The notes under the pieces: generated by a model
Told to the model about the DNA's origin: nothing
The model's input: the letters and a program-made list of their open reading frames with translations, nothing else
Database searches by the model: none
In this document: positions 34,063-43,654 of the stretch, piece by piece
Numbering within the stretch: position 1 is the first letter of the stretch
Layout: each line of letters begins with the position of its first letter
Assembly (NCBI GenBank): GCA_019424965.1
Contig: JAHYYL010000002.1
Location: 43,010 to 107,009, forward strand
Direction of reading: 5' to 3'
DNA length: 64,000 bases
Source of the DNA: Collinsella sp.
Lineage (GTDB): Bacteria > Actinomycetota > Coriobacteriia > Coriobacteriales > Coriobacteriaceae
Translations under genes and position numbers: made by a program

Positions 34063-36621
34063 TTACTTCCCAAAGACCTCTTCGGCGATACGAGCGCTCT
34101 CGGCGGCGTCCTTGGCGTAGTAGTCCGCGCCGATTTGCTTGGCGTATTCGGGGGTGAGCACGGCGCCGCCCACGATGATCTTGACGCCCGGAACCTCGGC
34201 ATGGAGCAACTTGATGGTCTCTTCCATGGCGACGACCGTGGTGGTCATAAGCGCCGAGAGGCCGACGAGTTTGATATCGCGCTCCTGCACGGTCTTGAGC
34301 ACCTCTTGCGGGTCGACATCGCGGCCTAGGTCAAAGACGGTGTAGCCGTAGTTATCGAGCAGCATCTTGACGATGTTCTTGCCGATATCGTGGATGTCGC
34401 CCTTGACGGTGGCCACGCAGATCTTGCCCTTGTCGGCGATCTCGCCGGCGGGCATCAGGCGCTTGATGGTGTCGAAGCCCACGCGCGCGGCCTCGGCCGA
34501 GGCCATGAGTTGCGGCAAGAAGAACTTGCCCTGGTCAAAGAGGACGCCCACCTCGTCGAGGGCGGGGATAAAGTGATTGTTGATGAGGTCCATGGCGTCG
34601 TGGTCGGCCAACAGGCGTTCGGTCTCGGCCGCGATCTCGCCTTTGCGGCCCGAGACGACCATGCGATGAATCGGGTCGTCGTTGCCGTCGGTGCCAGCGG
34701 TGCCAGCAGCGGGCACGGTGTCGGTCGATGCGGCCTGAGCCGCTGCCGGGTTGGCGGCGATCTTGTACGGATCGGTCCAGCCGGCATAGCGCTCGATGTA
34801 TCCGGTCGAGCCCTCGTCCTCAACGCTCAGGACGCGATAGCTGTAAACGGTGTCCATAAAGCGCTTGGAGCCCGGGTTCATGATGGGGGCGTCCAGGCCC
34901 GCGCCAAAGGCGGCGGCCAAAAAGACCGAGCCCAGCAGCGGGCGAGCGGGCAGGCCAAAGCTGATGTTCGACACGCCGAGCGCGCATTTGACACCCAGGC
35001 GCTCCTTGCACAGGGACATGGCGCGCAGGATCTGCTCAGCCTGGCGTTGATTGGTCGAGGCGGTCATGACCAGGCAGTCGATGAGGATGCGGTCCGGGCC
35101 GATGCCGTAGCGGGCGGCCTCGGCCACGATGCGCTCGGCGATGGCGAAGCGGGCCTCGGCGGTATCGGGGATGCCGCCTTCGTCGAGCGTAAGGCCGACA
35201 ACGTTGGTGCCGTAGTGGGCGACCAGCGGGAAGATCTCGTCCATGATCTGCTGCTTGCCGTTGACCGAGTTGATGATGGGCTTGCCGGCGTAGCGACGTA
35301 CGGCGGCCTCGACGGCGGCGGGGTCGGTGGAGTCGATCTGCAGCGGCAGCAGCGTGGAGCCTTGGAGCTGCTCGGTCGCTTGCTGGATGACCTTGACCTC
35401 GTCGATCTCGGGCAGGCCGACGTTGACGTCCAGGATATCGGCACCCTGCTCCTGCTGGCTGATGCCCTGGCTCACGACGTAGTCCAGGTCGCCGTCGCGT
35501 AGGGCCTGCTGCAGGCGCTTTTTGCCGGTGGGGTTGATGCGCTCGCCGATGACGGCGATCTTGTGGCCGTCGCAGGGGAGGTCCACGACCGTCTGGGCGC
35601 TCGTGACCGACATGCTGGGCTTGCGGTGGCGCGGACTGGGCGTGTGGTTATCGATAAGCGTGCGCAGCGCTGCCATGTGCGCCGGCGTGGTGCCGCAGCA
35701 GCCGCCCACGACGCTTACGCCGTCCTCAATCATACCGGCGACGGCCACGGCGTACTCGGGCGCCTGGATATCAAAGACGGTGTTGCCGTCGTCGTCCACG
35801 CGGGGCAGTCCTGCATTGGCCTGCACCATAACGGGCTTGTCGGTGACGGTGAGCATACGCGCGGCGAGTCCTCGGAGCTCGGCCGGGCCCTGGCTGCAGT
35901 TGATGCCAAGGACGTCGGCGCCGATGGCGTCGAGGGTGATGGCGGCGACCTCGGGGCTCGTGCCCAAGAAGGTGCGGCCGTCTTCCTCAAAGGTCATGGT
36001 GGCAAAGACGGGCAAGTCGGAGTTCTCGCGGCAGGCGAGGACTGCCGCCTTGATCTCGGCAAGATCGGTCATGGTTTCGATAATAAAGAGGTCAACACCC
36101 GCGGCGACGCCAGCGTGCACCTCCTCGGCAAAGAGATCGTAGGCCTCGTCGAAGCTGAGGGTGCCCAGGGGGCGAAGCAGCGCACCGATGGGGCCGATGT
36201 CGCCGGCGACGTAATGGGCACCGGCCGCGCGGGCGCAGGTGACGGCCGCGGCAAAGATGTCTGCCACGGTGGCGGCACCGTCGAGCTTGTGGGCGTTGGC
36301 GCCAAAGGTGTTGGCGGTGATCACGTCGCAGCCGGCTTCGACGTACTGACGCTGGATGTCGGTAATGACCTGAGGCTCCTCAAAGTTGAGCAGCTCGGGC
36401 AGGGCGCCGGCCTTCATGCCAGCGGCCTGCAACATGGTGCCCATGCCGCCGTCAAACAGCAGGTGCCCGGTGCCCTTGATGGCGGCGCGCAGACGATCGT
36501 CCTTAATGCGAAGGTCATCGATCGTGCGCGTCTTGTATGCAGCGCCATTACGGCGTGCGGCATCAACGGGTGCCGCCAGCGCGGCACCGTCCAGATCATG
36601 AGTGATAAGCGGAGTAAACAT
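34063..36621 (-). CDS. metH: Cobalamin-dependent methionine synthase, lacking the reactivation domain
   Basis: 852 residues. Transfers methyl from methyltetrahydrofolate to homocysteine through cobalamin. Domains: homocysteine-binding barrel (about 40-330, with Cys pair motif GGCCGTTP), pterin-binding barrel (about 355-600, IGERINPTG, VNVGLPEID), helical cap and B12-binding Rossmann domain (about 665-852, the lower ligand motif DIHDIG). The protein ends right after the B12 domain; the activation domain that E. coli MetH has at its C-terminus is encoded by the next upstream gene. A low-complexity linker (AAAQAASTDTVPAAGTAGTDG) separates the pterin and cap regions. Third gene of metF-activation-metH. 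Confidence 0.94.
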   Translation of the reverse strand: MFTPLITHDLDGAALAAPVDAARRNGAAYKTRTIDDLRIKDDRLRAAIKGTGHLLFDGGMGTMLQAAGMKAGALPELLNFEEPQVITDIQRQYVEAGCDVITANTFGANAHKLDGAATVADIFAAAVTCARAAGAHYVAGDIGPIGALLRPLGTLSFDEAYDLFAEEVHAGVAAGVDLFIIETMTDLAEIKAAVLACRENSDLPVFATMTFEEDGRTFLGTSPEVAAITLDAIGADVLGINCSQGPAELRGLAARMLTVTDKPVMVQANAGLPRVDDDGNTVFDIQAPEYAVAVAGMIEDGVSVVGGCCGTTPAHMAALRTLIDNHTPSPRHRKPSMSVTSAQTVVDLPCDGHKIAVIGERINPTGKKRLQQALRDGDLDYVVSQGISQQEQGADILDVNVGLPEIDEVKVIQQATEQLQGSTLLPLQIDSTDPAAVEAAVRRYAGKPIINSVNGKQQIMDEIFPLVAHYGTNVVGLTLDEGGIPDTAEARFAIAERIVAEAARYGIGPDRILIDCLVMTASTNQRQAEQILRAMSLCKERLGVKCALGVSNISFGLPARPLLGSVFLAAAFGAGLDAPIMNPGSKRFMDTVYSYRVLSVEDEGSTGYIERYAGWTDPYKIAANPAAAQAASTDTVPAAGTAGTDGNDDPIHRMVVSGRKGEIAAETERLLADHDAMDLINNHFIPALDEVGVLFDQGKFFLPQLMASAEAARVGFDTIKRLMPAGEIADKGKICVATVKGDIHDIGKNIVKMLLDNYGYTVFDLGRDVDPQEVLKTVQERDIKLVGLSALMTTTVVAMEETIKLLHAEVPGVKIIVGGAVLTPEYAKQIGADYYAKDAAESARIAEEVFGK

Positions 36622-36630
36622 CGATGGCTC

Positions 36631-37419
36631 CTAATGGCTGGAATAGCAGGTGGTGTGGGCGGCGCGGAAGCGGCAGTGCTCACGCATGCGGCAGATATTG
36701 CAGGTGGGGCGGCTCTGGGCGTCGTGGACTTCGCCGTCAAACAGACCGATCACCGCGGTCACGCTCTTGGTGGGCATGAGCAGGCTGGTGGGGGTCACGG
36801 TAAGTCCAATGAGGCGCGTGGCGTTGAGTGCATCCACGATTGAGCGCTGGGCCGAGAGCGGGCAGTCGCCATAGCCGGGACTAAAGCGCCAGTTACCGGC
36901 GAGCCCGTGTGCAGCGGCCGCAGCCTTGACCTGCTGGTCCATCTGCTCGATGGCGGCTTCTACATAGGCAGAGCATGCGGCGTCGAGCACGGCGCCTTCC
37001 AGAGGCTGCTGGGCTCCCGTGGTACGCAGACGACGCTCGGCGTCCATGCCGAGGGTGCAGGCCATGAGCGCCGCCAGGCGGGCGTCCTTAAGGTGGCGAT
37101 AGATATCACGACCCCGCAGCTCAACATTGGTGCCAACCAAGCGGATGCAGGGCTCGTCCTGCTCGTCGATGCTCGTGGCATCGACGGCAAACACGCGTCG
37201 CACGCCGCGGGGCTCGATATCCAGCTCCAGACGCTCAACGACAAGCTCAATTCGACGTGACAGCTCGGGCTCAATCTGCTGGCCGCCGTAGCCCAGATAC
37301 CGCAGCATCTCGGCACGGTCGACACGAGGGTGGTGGGCAGCGTCGATACGGTAAAGCGCCGGCGACGCAAGGTCGGCCGGCACTTCTACAACGGTTGTAT
37401 CGACGTGCGGTTTTTCCAT
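36631..37419 (-). CDS. Stand-alone methionine synthase activation-domain protein with C-terminal Cys cluster
   Basis: 262 residues. The phrase RFSPGYGDCPLSAQ is the SAM-binding RxxPGY motif of the MetH activation domain. It should reduce and methylate inactive cob(II)alamin on the metH product encoded 9 bases downstream. The C-terminus carries four cysteines, C-x2-C-x5-C-x8-C (TCNICRMREHC, then TTC), which could hold an iron-sulfur cluster or zinc and supply the electron route that flavodoxin gives in E. coli. Starts within the metF stop (TAATG overlap), so translation is coupled. Confidence 0.88.
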   Translation of the reverse strand: MEKPHVDTTVVEVPADLASPALYRIDAAHHPRVDRAEMLRYLGYGGQQIEPELSRRIELVVERLELDIEPRGVRRVFAVDATSIDEQDEPCIRLVGTNVELRGRDIYRHLKDARLAALMACTLGMDAERRLRTTGAQQPLEGAVLDAACSAYVEAAIEQMDQQVKAAAAAHGLAGNWRFSPGYGDCPLSAQRSIVDALNATRLIGLTVTPTSLLMPTKSVTAVIGLFDGEVHDAQSRPTCNICRMREHCRFRAAHTTCYSSH

Positions 37420-38291
37420 TACCCCAGGCGCTCCATAATGGTCGCGGCGATTGCAGGACGGTTCATAGTGTACAGGTGCAGACCGTCGGCACCGTGCTCC
37501 TTAAGGTCGCAAAGCTGACGAGCAGCATAATCTACACCGGCCGCCTGCAGGCTCTCGGGGTCGTTCTCGTACTTGGCGAGGATCTTGATGACGGGGGAGG
37601 GCAGCGACGCGCCGCACATAAAGACCATGCGGCTGATCTGCGACTTGCCCATAAACGGCATGATGCCCGCGGTGATGGGCACGGTGATGCCGGCCTTGTC
37701 GGCGAGCTCGCGGAAGCGATAGAAGCACTCGTTATCAAAGAAGAGCTGTGTCACAAAGAAGCTTGCGCCGGCATCTTGCTTTTGCTTGAGGTGCTCGACC
37801 GAGAGGTTGAGATCCTCGCAGGCAATGTGACCCTCGGGGTAGGCTGCGGCGCCCACGCAAAAGCCGGCGTCGACGAGCTCGGGGATGAGGTCACGGGCGT
37901 AGGCGTAGTCGGAGGCGGGCTTGTCGTCCTCAGTCGCGCCAGCGGGCAGGTCGCCGCGCAGGGCCAGCACGTTTTCCACGCCGGCCGAGCGATACTCGTC
38001 GATCTTGGCGGCGATATCGGCATGTGTGCGGCCAACGCAGGTGAGGTGCGCTACCGAGGGCGTATCGAATTCGCTCGTAATCATATGTGCAATGGGGGCG
38101 GTGGTGGCACCGTTACCCGAGCCGCCAGCGGAACAAGTGACCGAGACAAAGCTCGGTGAAAGCTTGCACAGGTTGCCTGCCACCTCGCGAGCCGTATCGA
38201 GGGTAAGCTCACCCTTGGGCGGGAACATCTCAAACGAAATGGGCGTGGTGCCTTGGGATGCTGCCTGCTTAAAAACCTCGTCGACGCGCAT
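37419..38291 (-). CDS. metF: Methylenetetrahydrofolate reductase
   Basis: 290 residues, normal length for the bacterial enzyme. Makes the methyl donor used by metH. Recognised by ISFEMFPPKG at the N-terminus, VTCSAGGSG, ALRGDLP and the FFVTQLFFDNECFYRF region around the FAD site. First gene of the methionine operon. No SAM, cobalamin or T-box leader was recognised upstream. Confidence 0.95.
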   Translation of the reverse strand: MRVDEVFKQAASQGTTPISFEMFPPKGELTLDTAREVAGNLCKLSPSFVSVTCSAGGSGNGATTAPIAHMITSEFDTPSVAHLTCVGRTHADIAAKIDEYRSAGVENVLALRGDLPAGATEDDKPASDYAYARDLIPELVDAGFCVGAAAYPEGHIACEDLNLSVEHLKQKQDAGASFFVTQLFFDNECFYRFRELADKAGITVPITAGIMPFMGKSQISRMVFMCGASLPSPVIKILAKYENDPESLQAAGVDYAARQLCDLKEHGADGLHLYTMNRPAIAATIMERLG

Positions 38292-38411
38292 ATCGTGCTC
38301 CTTTAGATGCCTGGGTGCGATGTTTTTGTAGCAAGGATTCTACAGCACCACTGCGCTAAGGTGGAGTTTTTCTTGCTATTTGGGGATACCAATCGAAAAT
38401 GCTTCGCTATC

Positions 38412-38513
38412 GGCATTTCCTATAACAGGGTAGTCAATCTAAGATGGGACTATATTGAATGGTATCTGATGCGAAATGCCAGTTAGTAAAGCCCCGTCCC
38501 AAATTGGCTACCC
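38412..38513. other. Complex dyad region between metF and glutamine synthetase III
   Basis: GGCATTTC (38412-38419) can pair with GAAATGCC (38473-38480), while GGGTAGTCAAT (38428-38438) plus ATGGGAC (38444-38450) can pair with 38496-38513 (one G-T mismatch). The two foldings interlock, so they are mutually exclusive or form a pseudoknot. The remaining 38292-38719 intergenic sequence has no gene; promoters for the divergent genes must lie here. Confidence 0.5.
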
Positions 38514-38719
38514 TTAAACCATGGGGAGAGGTCTGCAATTTATGCAGTTGATTGGCTGTTGAGGGTGGCAACGCCGCCTCGATAGGGTAACCTCAATGAT
38601 TGGTTTCGCGACGGCAACATAACGGTAATGTCGCGGAAACACGGCGAGTCTAAGCTATGACTCGTTCGTTAGTAATCAACACCGCTTCTCACGCGGTGCC
38701 GATACGAAGGGAGTTCCGT

Positions 38720-40807
38720 ATGGCCGAACTTACTGACCGCTTCGGGACCATGGTGTTCTCTGAGGAAGTCATGAAGGACTACCTCCCCAAGGACATTTGG
38801 AAGCGCCTTGCTGCAACCCTCGAGGGCGGTGAGCCGCTCGACCTGGATGTGGCCAACGCCGTTGCCCACGCCATGAAGGTCTGGGCCATCTCCAAGGGCG
38901 CGACGCACTACGCGCACTGGTTCCAGCCGCTTTCGGGTATTACTTCCGAGAAGCACGACAGCTTCCTGGAGCCCAACCACGACGGCACCGCCATTACCAA
39001 GTTTACGGGCAAGAACCTCATCCAGGGCGAGCCCGATGCCTCGAGCTTCCCCAACGGCGGCCTGCGCGCTACCTTCGAGGCCCGTGGCTACACCGCTTGG
39101 GATCCCACTAGCCCCGCCTTTATCAAGGACGATGTCCTGTGCATCCCCACGGCTTTCTGCTCCTACACGGGCGAGGCCCTGGACAAGAAGACCCCGCTGC
39201 TGCGTTCCATGACTGCGCTCTCGCGTGAGTCTAAGCGCGTTTTGGCGCTGTTTGGCAAGACCCCCAAGAAGGTCGTTCCTTCCGTGGGCGACGAGCAGGA
39301 GTACTTCCTGATCAAGAAGGACGCCTATCGCAAGCGCAAGGACCTGGTCATCACCGGCCGCACCCTCTTTGGTGCCGCTCCCTGCAAGGGCCAGGAGCTC
39401 GAGGAGCACTACTTTGGCGCTATCCGCCCCACCGTCTCGGCCTATATGAAGGATCTGGACGATGAGCTGTGGGCGCTTGGCATTCCCGCCAAGACCAAGC
39501 ACAACGAGGTTGCTCCCTGCCAGCATGAGCTCGCCCCCGTCTATGGCGAGGTCAACGAGGCCATCGACCAGAATCTGGTCATGATGGAGAAGATGAAGCT
39601 CATCGCCTCCCGCCACGACTTGGTCTGCCTGCTGCACGAGAAGCCCTTTGAGGGCATCAACGGTTCGGGCAAGCACAACAACTGGTCGCTTGGCACCGAG
39701 TCCGAGAATCTGCTCGATCCGGGCGACACCCCGCTCGACAACCTGCAGTTCATCGTCTTCCTCACCGCGGTGATCGAGGCCGTCGATAACTATCAGGAGC
39801 TCCTGCGTGCCTCCGTTGCCTCGGCCGGCAACGATCATCGTCTGGGCGCCAACGAGGCTCCTCCGGCGATTATGTCCATCTTCCTGGGCGACCAGCTTAC
39901 CGAGGTCGTCGAGAAGATCATCGATGGCAAGGCTTCCGTCCATGCCACGCGCGGCGTGCTCGACCTGGGCGCCGATACCCTGCCCAAGCTGATGCAGGAC
40001 AACACCGACCGCAACCGCACCTCCCCGTTTGCCTTCACCGGCAACAAGTTCGAGTTCCGTGCCTGCGGTTCCGAGCAGAACGTCTCCGACTCCAACCTGG
40101 TGCTCGATGCCGCCGTGGCCAAGTCGCTCAAGTCCTTCGCCGACGCGCTTGAGGGTACGCCCGAGGATGAGTTCCAGGACGCCGCGCTCGAGTACTGCAA
40201 GAAGGTCCTGACCGACCACCAGCGCATCCTCTTTTCCGGCGATGGCTACTCCGACGAGTGGCCCGTTGAGGCCGAGAAGCGCGGCCTTGCCAACAACAAG
40301 ACCACGGCCGACGCCCTGCCCGCCTTTGTTTCCGATAAGGCCATTGCGCTCTTTGAGGAGACGGGCGTCCTGACCAAGGCCGAGGCCCAGTGCCGCTACG
40401 ACTGCAAGCTCGAGAAGTACAACAAGCTCATGAACATCGAGGCCACCACGATGGTTCGCGAGGCGCGTCGTACCTATCGCCCGGTCATTACTGCCTATGC
40501 CACCAAGGTCGCTAAGGGCCTTGAGACTATTCGTGCCGCTGGTGCGGAGGCCGCCATGCAGTGCGAGCAGAACACGCTCAACAAGCTCTGCAACGGTATC
40601 ACCGCCATCAACGACTCCATCAAGGCGCTCGATGCCGTGCATCAGAAGGCCGAAGCCCTCGATGGTCAGGAGCAGGCCAACGTGTACGCGCACGAGGTCG
40701 TTCCCGCTATGGATACGCTGCGCGCCGCCGTGGATGCCATGGAGGAGATCGTGGCCGCCGACTACTGGCCGGTCCCGACCTACGACGACATCCTGTTCTA
40801 CGTGTAG
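38720..40807 (+). CDS. glnN: Glutamine synthetase type III
   Basis: 695 residues, the length of the GSIII family (about 700) rather than GSI. Condenses glutamate and ammonia using ATP. Diagnostic stretches: [40 protein letters not shown] and PSIN-like [12 protein letters not shown]. Start at 38720 behind GAAGGGAG. A GSIII as the visible synthetase is common in Bacteroidetes, cyanobacteria and gut Actinobacteria. The upstream folded region might regulate it by nitrogen status; this is conjecture. Confidence 0.95.
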   Translation: MAELTDRFGTMVFSEEVMKDYLPKDIWKRLAATLEGGEPLDLDVANAVAHAMKVWAISKGATHYAHWFQPLSGITSEKHDSFLEPNHDGTAITKFTGKNLIQGEPDASSFPNGGLRATFEARGYTAWDPTSPAFIKDDVLCIPTAFCSYTGEALDKKTPLLRSMTALSRESKRVLALFGKTPKKVVPSVGDEQEYFLIKKDAYRKRKDLVITGRTLFGAAPCKGQELEEHYFGAIRPTVSAYMKDLDDELWALGIPAKTKHNEVAPCQHELAPVYGEVNEAIDQNLVMMEKMKLIASRHDLVCLLHEKPFEGINGSGKHNNWSLGTESENLLDPGDTPLDNLQFIVFLTAVIEAVDNYQELLRASVASAGNDHRLGANEAPPAIMSIFLGDQLTEVVEKIIDGKASVHATRGVLDLGADTLPKLMQDNTDRNRTSPFAFTGNKFEFRACGSEQNVSDSNLVLDAAVAKSLKSFADALEGTPEDEFQDAALEYCKKVLTDHQRILFSGDGYSDEWPVEAEKRGLANNKTTADALPAFVSDKAIALFEETGVLTKAEAQCRYDCKLEKYNKLMNIEATTMVREARRTYRPVITAYATKVAKGLETIRAAGAEAAMQCEQNTLNKLCNGITAINDSIKALDAVHQKAEALDGQEQANVYAHEVVPAMDTLRAAVDAMEEIVAADYWPVPTYDDILFYV

Positions 40808-40838
40808 AACGTAACTGACATATCGTCACGGTATTGAG

Positions 40839-40870
40839 CCGGGGTCCGCATCGCGCGGGCTCCGGTTTTT
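40839..40870 (+). terminator. Terminator of glutamine synthetase III
   Basis: 11-bp stem with two G-T pairs, CCGGGGTCCGC with 40855-40865, followed by TTTTT. Confidence 0.85.
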
Positions 40871-40930
40871 GTTTGCGAAGGACGCTTTGGATCCCGCTTT
40901 GCAACTGATTCGCCCACGCAATAAGGGGTC

Positions 40931-41150
40931 GTGGGCAAAAAACGTCAAATATGAGTACTGTCACAAGCCCTGTAGCATTATCTTTTTGCAAAATATGCAG
41001 TGTTACGCAACATATGTCCAAGTACTTAGCTGATAAATGCCTGCAATTCCTCCGCCGTAGGACGCCTTGTGTCCAAATCGCCTTCTGATGGCATGAAATC
41101 GCTGTTACTAAATTGGTAACAGTACTCATATTTGCTATTTTTTGTCCACG
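40931..41150. mobile_element. 220-bp MITE-like element
   Basis: Terminal inverted repeats 40931-40964 and 41117-41150 match at 29 of 34 positions and share an uninterrupted CAAATATGAGTACTGT core. The interior is AT-rich relative to surroundings and lacks a gene of its own. No obvious target-site duplication was seen. A leftward frame through it ends in RPTAEELQAFIS and may be a decayed gene tail. Confidence 0.7.
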
Positions 41151-41211
41151 GGCCCTTGGATGACAGTGTCATTTTATGCCTTTGGGGTTCGAATCCCGGC
41201 GTTGGGGTAGC

Positions 41212-41243
41212 AAAAAGCCCGTCACCGCGGGGGTAACGGGCTT
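41212..41243 (-). terminator. Terminator of tRNA-Glu
   Basis: On the minus strand, AAGCCCGT (complement of 41236-41243) pairs with ACGGGCTT and is followed by TTTTT. Confidence 0.85.
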
Positions 41244-41254
41244 CTCGTTTCAAA

Positions 41255-41331
41255 TGGTGCCCCCAGCGGGATTCGAACCCGCGATATCCACCTTGAAAGG
41301 GTGGCGTCCTTGGCCGCTAGACGATGGGGAC
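41255..41331 (-). tRNA. tRNA-Glu (anticodon TTC)
   Basis: Read leftward it begins GTCCCCA, pairing with TGGGGGC, and ends with encoded A-CCA (41255-41258). The anticodon stem CCACC/GGTGG encloses CTTTCAA, anticodon TTC, and the T-arm is CGGGTTCGAATCCCG. 77 bases with CCA. Confidence 0.97.
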
Positions 41332-41390
41332 AGCGGGAAAGAGTATAGCAGACTTTTTTGCCGGCGCGTATATCGTTGGCAAACTGGAAA

Positions 41391-41425
41391 ACCACCACAA
41401 AGGTACCTGTCCCCTTTGTGGTGGT
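41391..41425. repeat. REP-like hairpin, GGGGACAGGTACC type (family member 3)
   Basis: ACCACCACAAAGG (41391-41403) pairs perfectly with 41413-41425; the loop TACCTGTCC gives GGGGACAGGTACC on the other strand. Lies just past the 3' end of the MurT-GatD gene. Confidence 0.75.
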
Positions 41426-41431
41426 GGGGTG

Positions 41432-43609
41432 CTAGGGGAGGAGCTTCATGGCGGCATCGTGAGCGGCGTGCTCGTAGGTGTCGTCGAGGGGCTTGAGCGG
41501 CAGCAGGGCTGTGGCTTGCGCATCGCCGCGGCGCTCGAGGGCGTGGGCAATGAGCCAGTCGGCGAGCTCGGGGTTCTTGGGCAGTGCCGGTCCGTGCAGG
41601 TACGTGCCGATGACGCCCTTGTAGATCAGTCCCTCAAAGCCATCGTCGCCGTTGTTGCCGGTGCCCGCGACGACGGACGTTCCGAGCGGCGTGGCATCTG
41701 CGTCGAGCAGAGTGCGGCCGCCGTGGTTCTCGAATCCTACAAAGGGCTCGGGTGCCAGGTCGGTCTTGACGGCGACGTTGCCGATCAGACGGTCGGAGCC
41801 GCGCACAGTCTCGGCGGCAATGACGCCCAGACCCTCAATGCGATCGTCGCCCATGTAGTACGAACGACCGAGCAGCTGGTAGCTACCGCAGATGGCAAGC
41901 AGCGTACCGCCGTCCTCAACATAGGCCGCGACCTTGTCTTTTTGAGCGAGCAGCTCGTGTGCCACGGCTAGCTGGTCGCGATCGGATCCGCCGCCCATCA
42001 TGACGATATCGGCATCATGCAGATCGAGCACCTCGCCCATGCGGACCTCATCCACGCGAACGGGGATGCCGCGCCAGGCGCAGCGGCGCTCGAGGGCGAT
42101 GACGTTGCCGCCGTCGCCATAGAGGTTGAGGGCATCGGGATACAGGTAGACGATGCGCAGCGGGCGCGAGAGCTCGACTGGCGCGATACCGACAGGAAGA
42201 GCGCTGCCGTCGGCGCGGACTGCGGCGCGGGCGGCAACCGTGGCTGCATCGGCACCCTTCAGCCCGTCGAGTTCTTTGACCAGCGGCGGGAAGGCCGTGT
42301 AGTTGGCGACGGCGTAGAAGGTGTCATCGGCGGCCTCGTCTGCCATGGCGCCAATTGCCTGCGCGACGTCCGAGATAATCGCGGCATCGATGCCGGCGTA
42401 CTTGAGGCGTACCTGCATGTCGTGCGCACGCGTGCCTCCGGCAAAGGCGACAAGACCCGGCGTGTCGGCGATGCGCTCGAAGTCGACATCGTAGATCCAC
42501 GAGACATCGTGGCCGTCGGCATCATTGTCGTTCAGGAAGAAGGCACAGAGCCTGCCGCCTGCCGTTTTAATGGACTGGATCTGGCGATCGAAGCCCACGG
42601 GATTTTTGGCCAGGTTTGCCTCGACGGTACGGCCGGCGATCTCCCAGCGGCCCATGCGTCCGCCGGCGGGGACGTAGGCATCGAGCGTGGGCTGCAGGTG
42701 AGCTGCGTCCACGCCTAGCTCGCGCGCCGCAAAGAAGGCGGCGGCAACGTTATAGACCATGTACAGACCGTTATAGCGCGTGACAATGTGCGTGGCAGGT
42801 GCGTCGGTATCGGGTCCAAAGTTCAGGTCAAAGCCGTAGCCGTCGCAGGTGAGCTCAACGTCCGTCACGCGACGGAGCAGCGTGGGACGACTCCAGCCGC
42901 ACGAAGAACAATGATAGGCTCCGAGCTGGCCGTACTGCACATAGTCGTACTCCAGCGGCGCGTTGCACTGCGAGCAAAAACGCGAGTCGCTAATGCGATC
43001 GGACTCGGTGCCCGTGGCACCGTCGATGCCAAAGGCGATGCTCATGTTGGGGACGCGCGCGGCGATAGAGGCGCACAGCGGATCGTCGGCGTTATAGATG
43101 AGCGTCGTTGCCGGCGAAAGCTCCAGTGCGTGGGCGATGACGTCCTGGGTGTGGTCGATCTCGCCGTAGCGGTCCAGCTGGTCGCGGAACAGGTTGAGCA
43201 ACACGAAGTACGTCGGCTTGAGCTTGGGCAGGACGCGCACCGTGTAGAGCTCGTCGCACTCAAAGACGCCTACGCGCTTGCTGCTGGCGGTTCGCTTAAG
43301 GTTGCCGCGCGCCTCGAGCAACGCGCCCACCACGCCCGGCTCCATGTTGTTTCCGGCACGGTTGCATACCACGGTGGCGCCGCTGGCGGCAACGGCGTCG
43401 GCAATGAGGTTGGAGGTGGTGGTCTTGCCGTTGGTGCCGGTGATTACCACGCTGCGGTCGACAAGGCTCGCGAGGTCACTTAGCAGCTCGGGGTCGATCT
43501 TCATGGCGATGCGACCGGGGAGTACGCCGCCCTGGCGCTTAAGGACGGAGCGCAGCCCCCAGCGGGCGATATCGCTCGAGGTGCAGGCGAGAGATGAGCG
43601 GAAGTTCAT
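41432..43609 (-). CDS. Fused MurT-GatD: lipid II isoglutaminyl synthase
   Basis: 725-residue fusion of the two subunits that amidate the alpha-carboxyl of D-Glu in the peptidoglycan stem. The MurT part (1 to about 447) has the ATP loop GTNGKTTT (58-65), Mur-ligase motifs (FECDELYTVRVLP, LLNLFRDQLDRYGE) and a zinc ribbon, C212-x2-C215 and C234-x2-C237. A linker rich in Ala (about 448-483) leads to the GatD glutaminase (about 484-725) with nucleophile Cys574 (LAICGSYQLLG) and His672 (YLHGPALP). In staphylococci and most other bacteria the two are separate adjacent genes. The domain boundaries are approximate. Next gene upstream starts 46 bases away and is unrelated. Confidence 0.93.
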   Translation of the reverse strand: MNFRSSLACTSSDIARWGLRSVLKRQGGVLPGRIAMKIDPELLSDLASLVDRSVVITGTNGKTTTSNLIADAVAASGATVVCNRAGNNMEPGVVGALLEARGNLKRTASSKRVGVFECDELYTVRVLPKLKPTYFVLLNLFRDQLDRYGEIDHTQDVIAHALELSPATTLIYNADDPLCASIAARVPNMSIAFGIDGATGTESDRISDSRFCSQCNAPLEYDYVQYGQLGAYHCSSCGWSRPTLLRRVTDVELTCDGYGFDLNFGPDTDAPATHIVTRYNGLYMVYNVAAAFFAARELGVDAAHLQPTLDAYVPAGGRMGRWEIAGRTVEANLAKNPVGFDRQIQSIKTAGGRLCAFFLNDNDADGHDVSWIYDVDFERIADTPGLVAFAGGTRAHDMQVRLKYAGIDAAIISDVAQAIGAMADEAADDTFYAVANYTAFPPLVKELDGLKGADAATVAARAAVRADGSALPVGIAPVELSRPLRIVYLYPDALNLYGDGGNVIALERRCAWRGIPVRVDEVRMGEVLDLHDADIVMMGGGSDRDQLAVAHELLAQKDKVAAYVEDGGTLLAICGSYQLLGRSYYMGDDRIEGLGVIAAETVRGSDRLIGNVAVKTDLAPEPFVGFENHGGRTLLDADATPLGTSVVAGTGNNGDDGFEGLIYKGVIGTYLHGPALPKNPELADWLIAHALERRGDAQATALLPLKPLDDTYEHAAHDAAMKLLP

Positions 43610-43654
43610 GAAGCCGTTCCTAACATAGATGACATGGTCGTGGCGTTTGCGCCG

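Noticed and set aside
32545..34329. 594-residue frame on the plus strand
   Set aside because: Antisense shadow of the PFL-family gene, beginning inside the palindrome; no ribosome site.
38292..38411. Possible cobalamin or SAM riboswitch before metF
   Set aside because: No B12-box, SAM-I core or T-box sequence was found on the minus strand.
38669..40693. 674-residue frame opposite glutamine synthetase III
   Set aside because: Shadow of a clear GSIII gene.
41178..41205. T-arm-like sequence GGGGTTCGAATCCCGGCG on the plus strand
   Set aside because: No acceptor, D-arm or anticodon stem can be built around it, so it is not a tRNA; possibly a leftover of integration or chance.
41026..41253. 75-residue minus-strand frame ending RPTAEELQAFIS
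   Set aside because: Starts inside the tRNA terminator and crosses the MITE arm; at most a decayed remnant.
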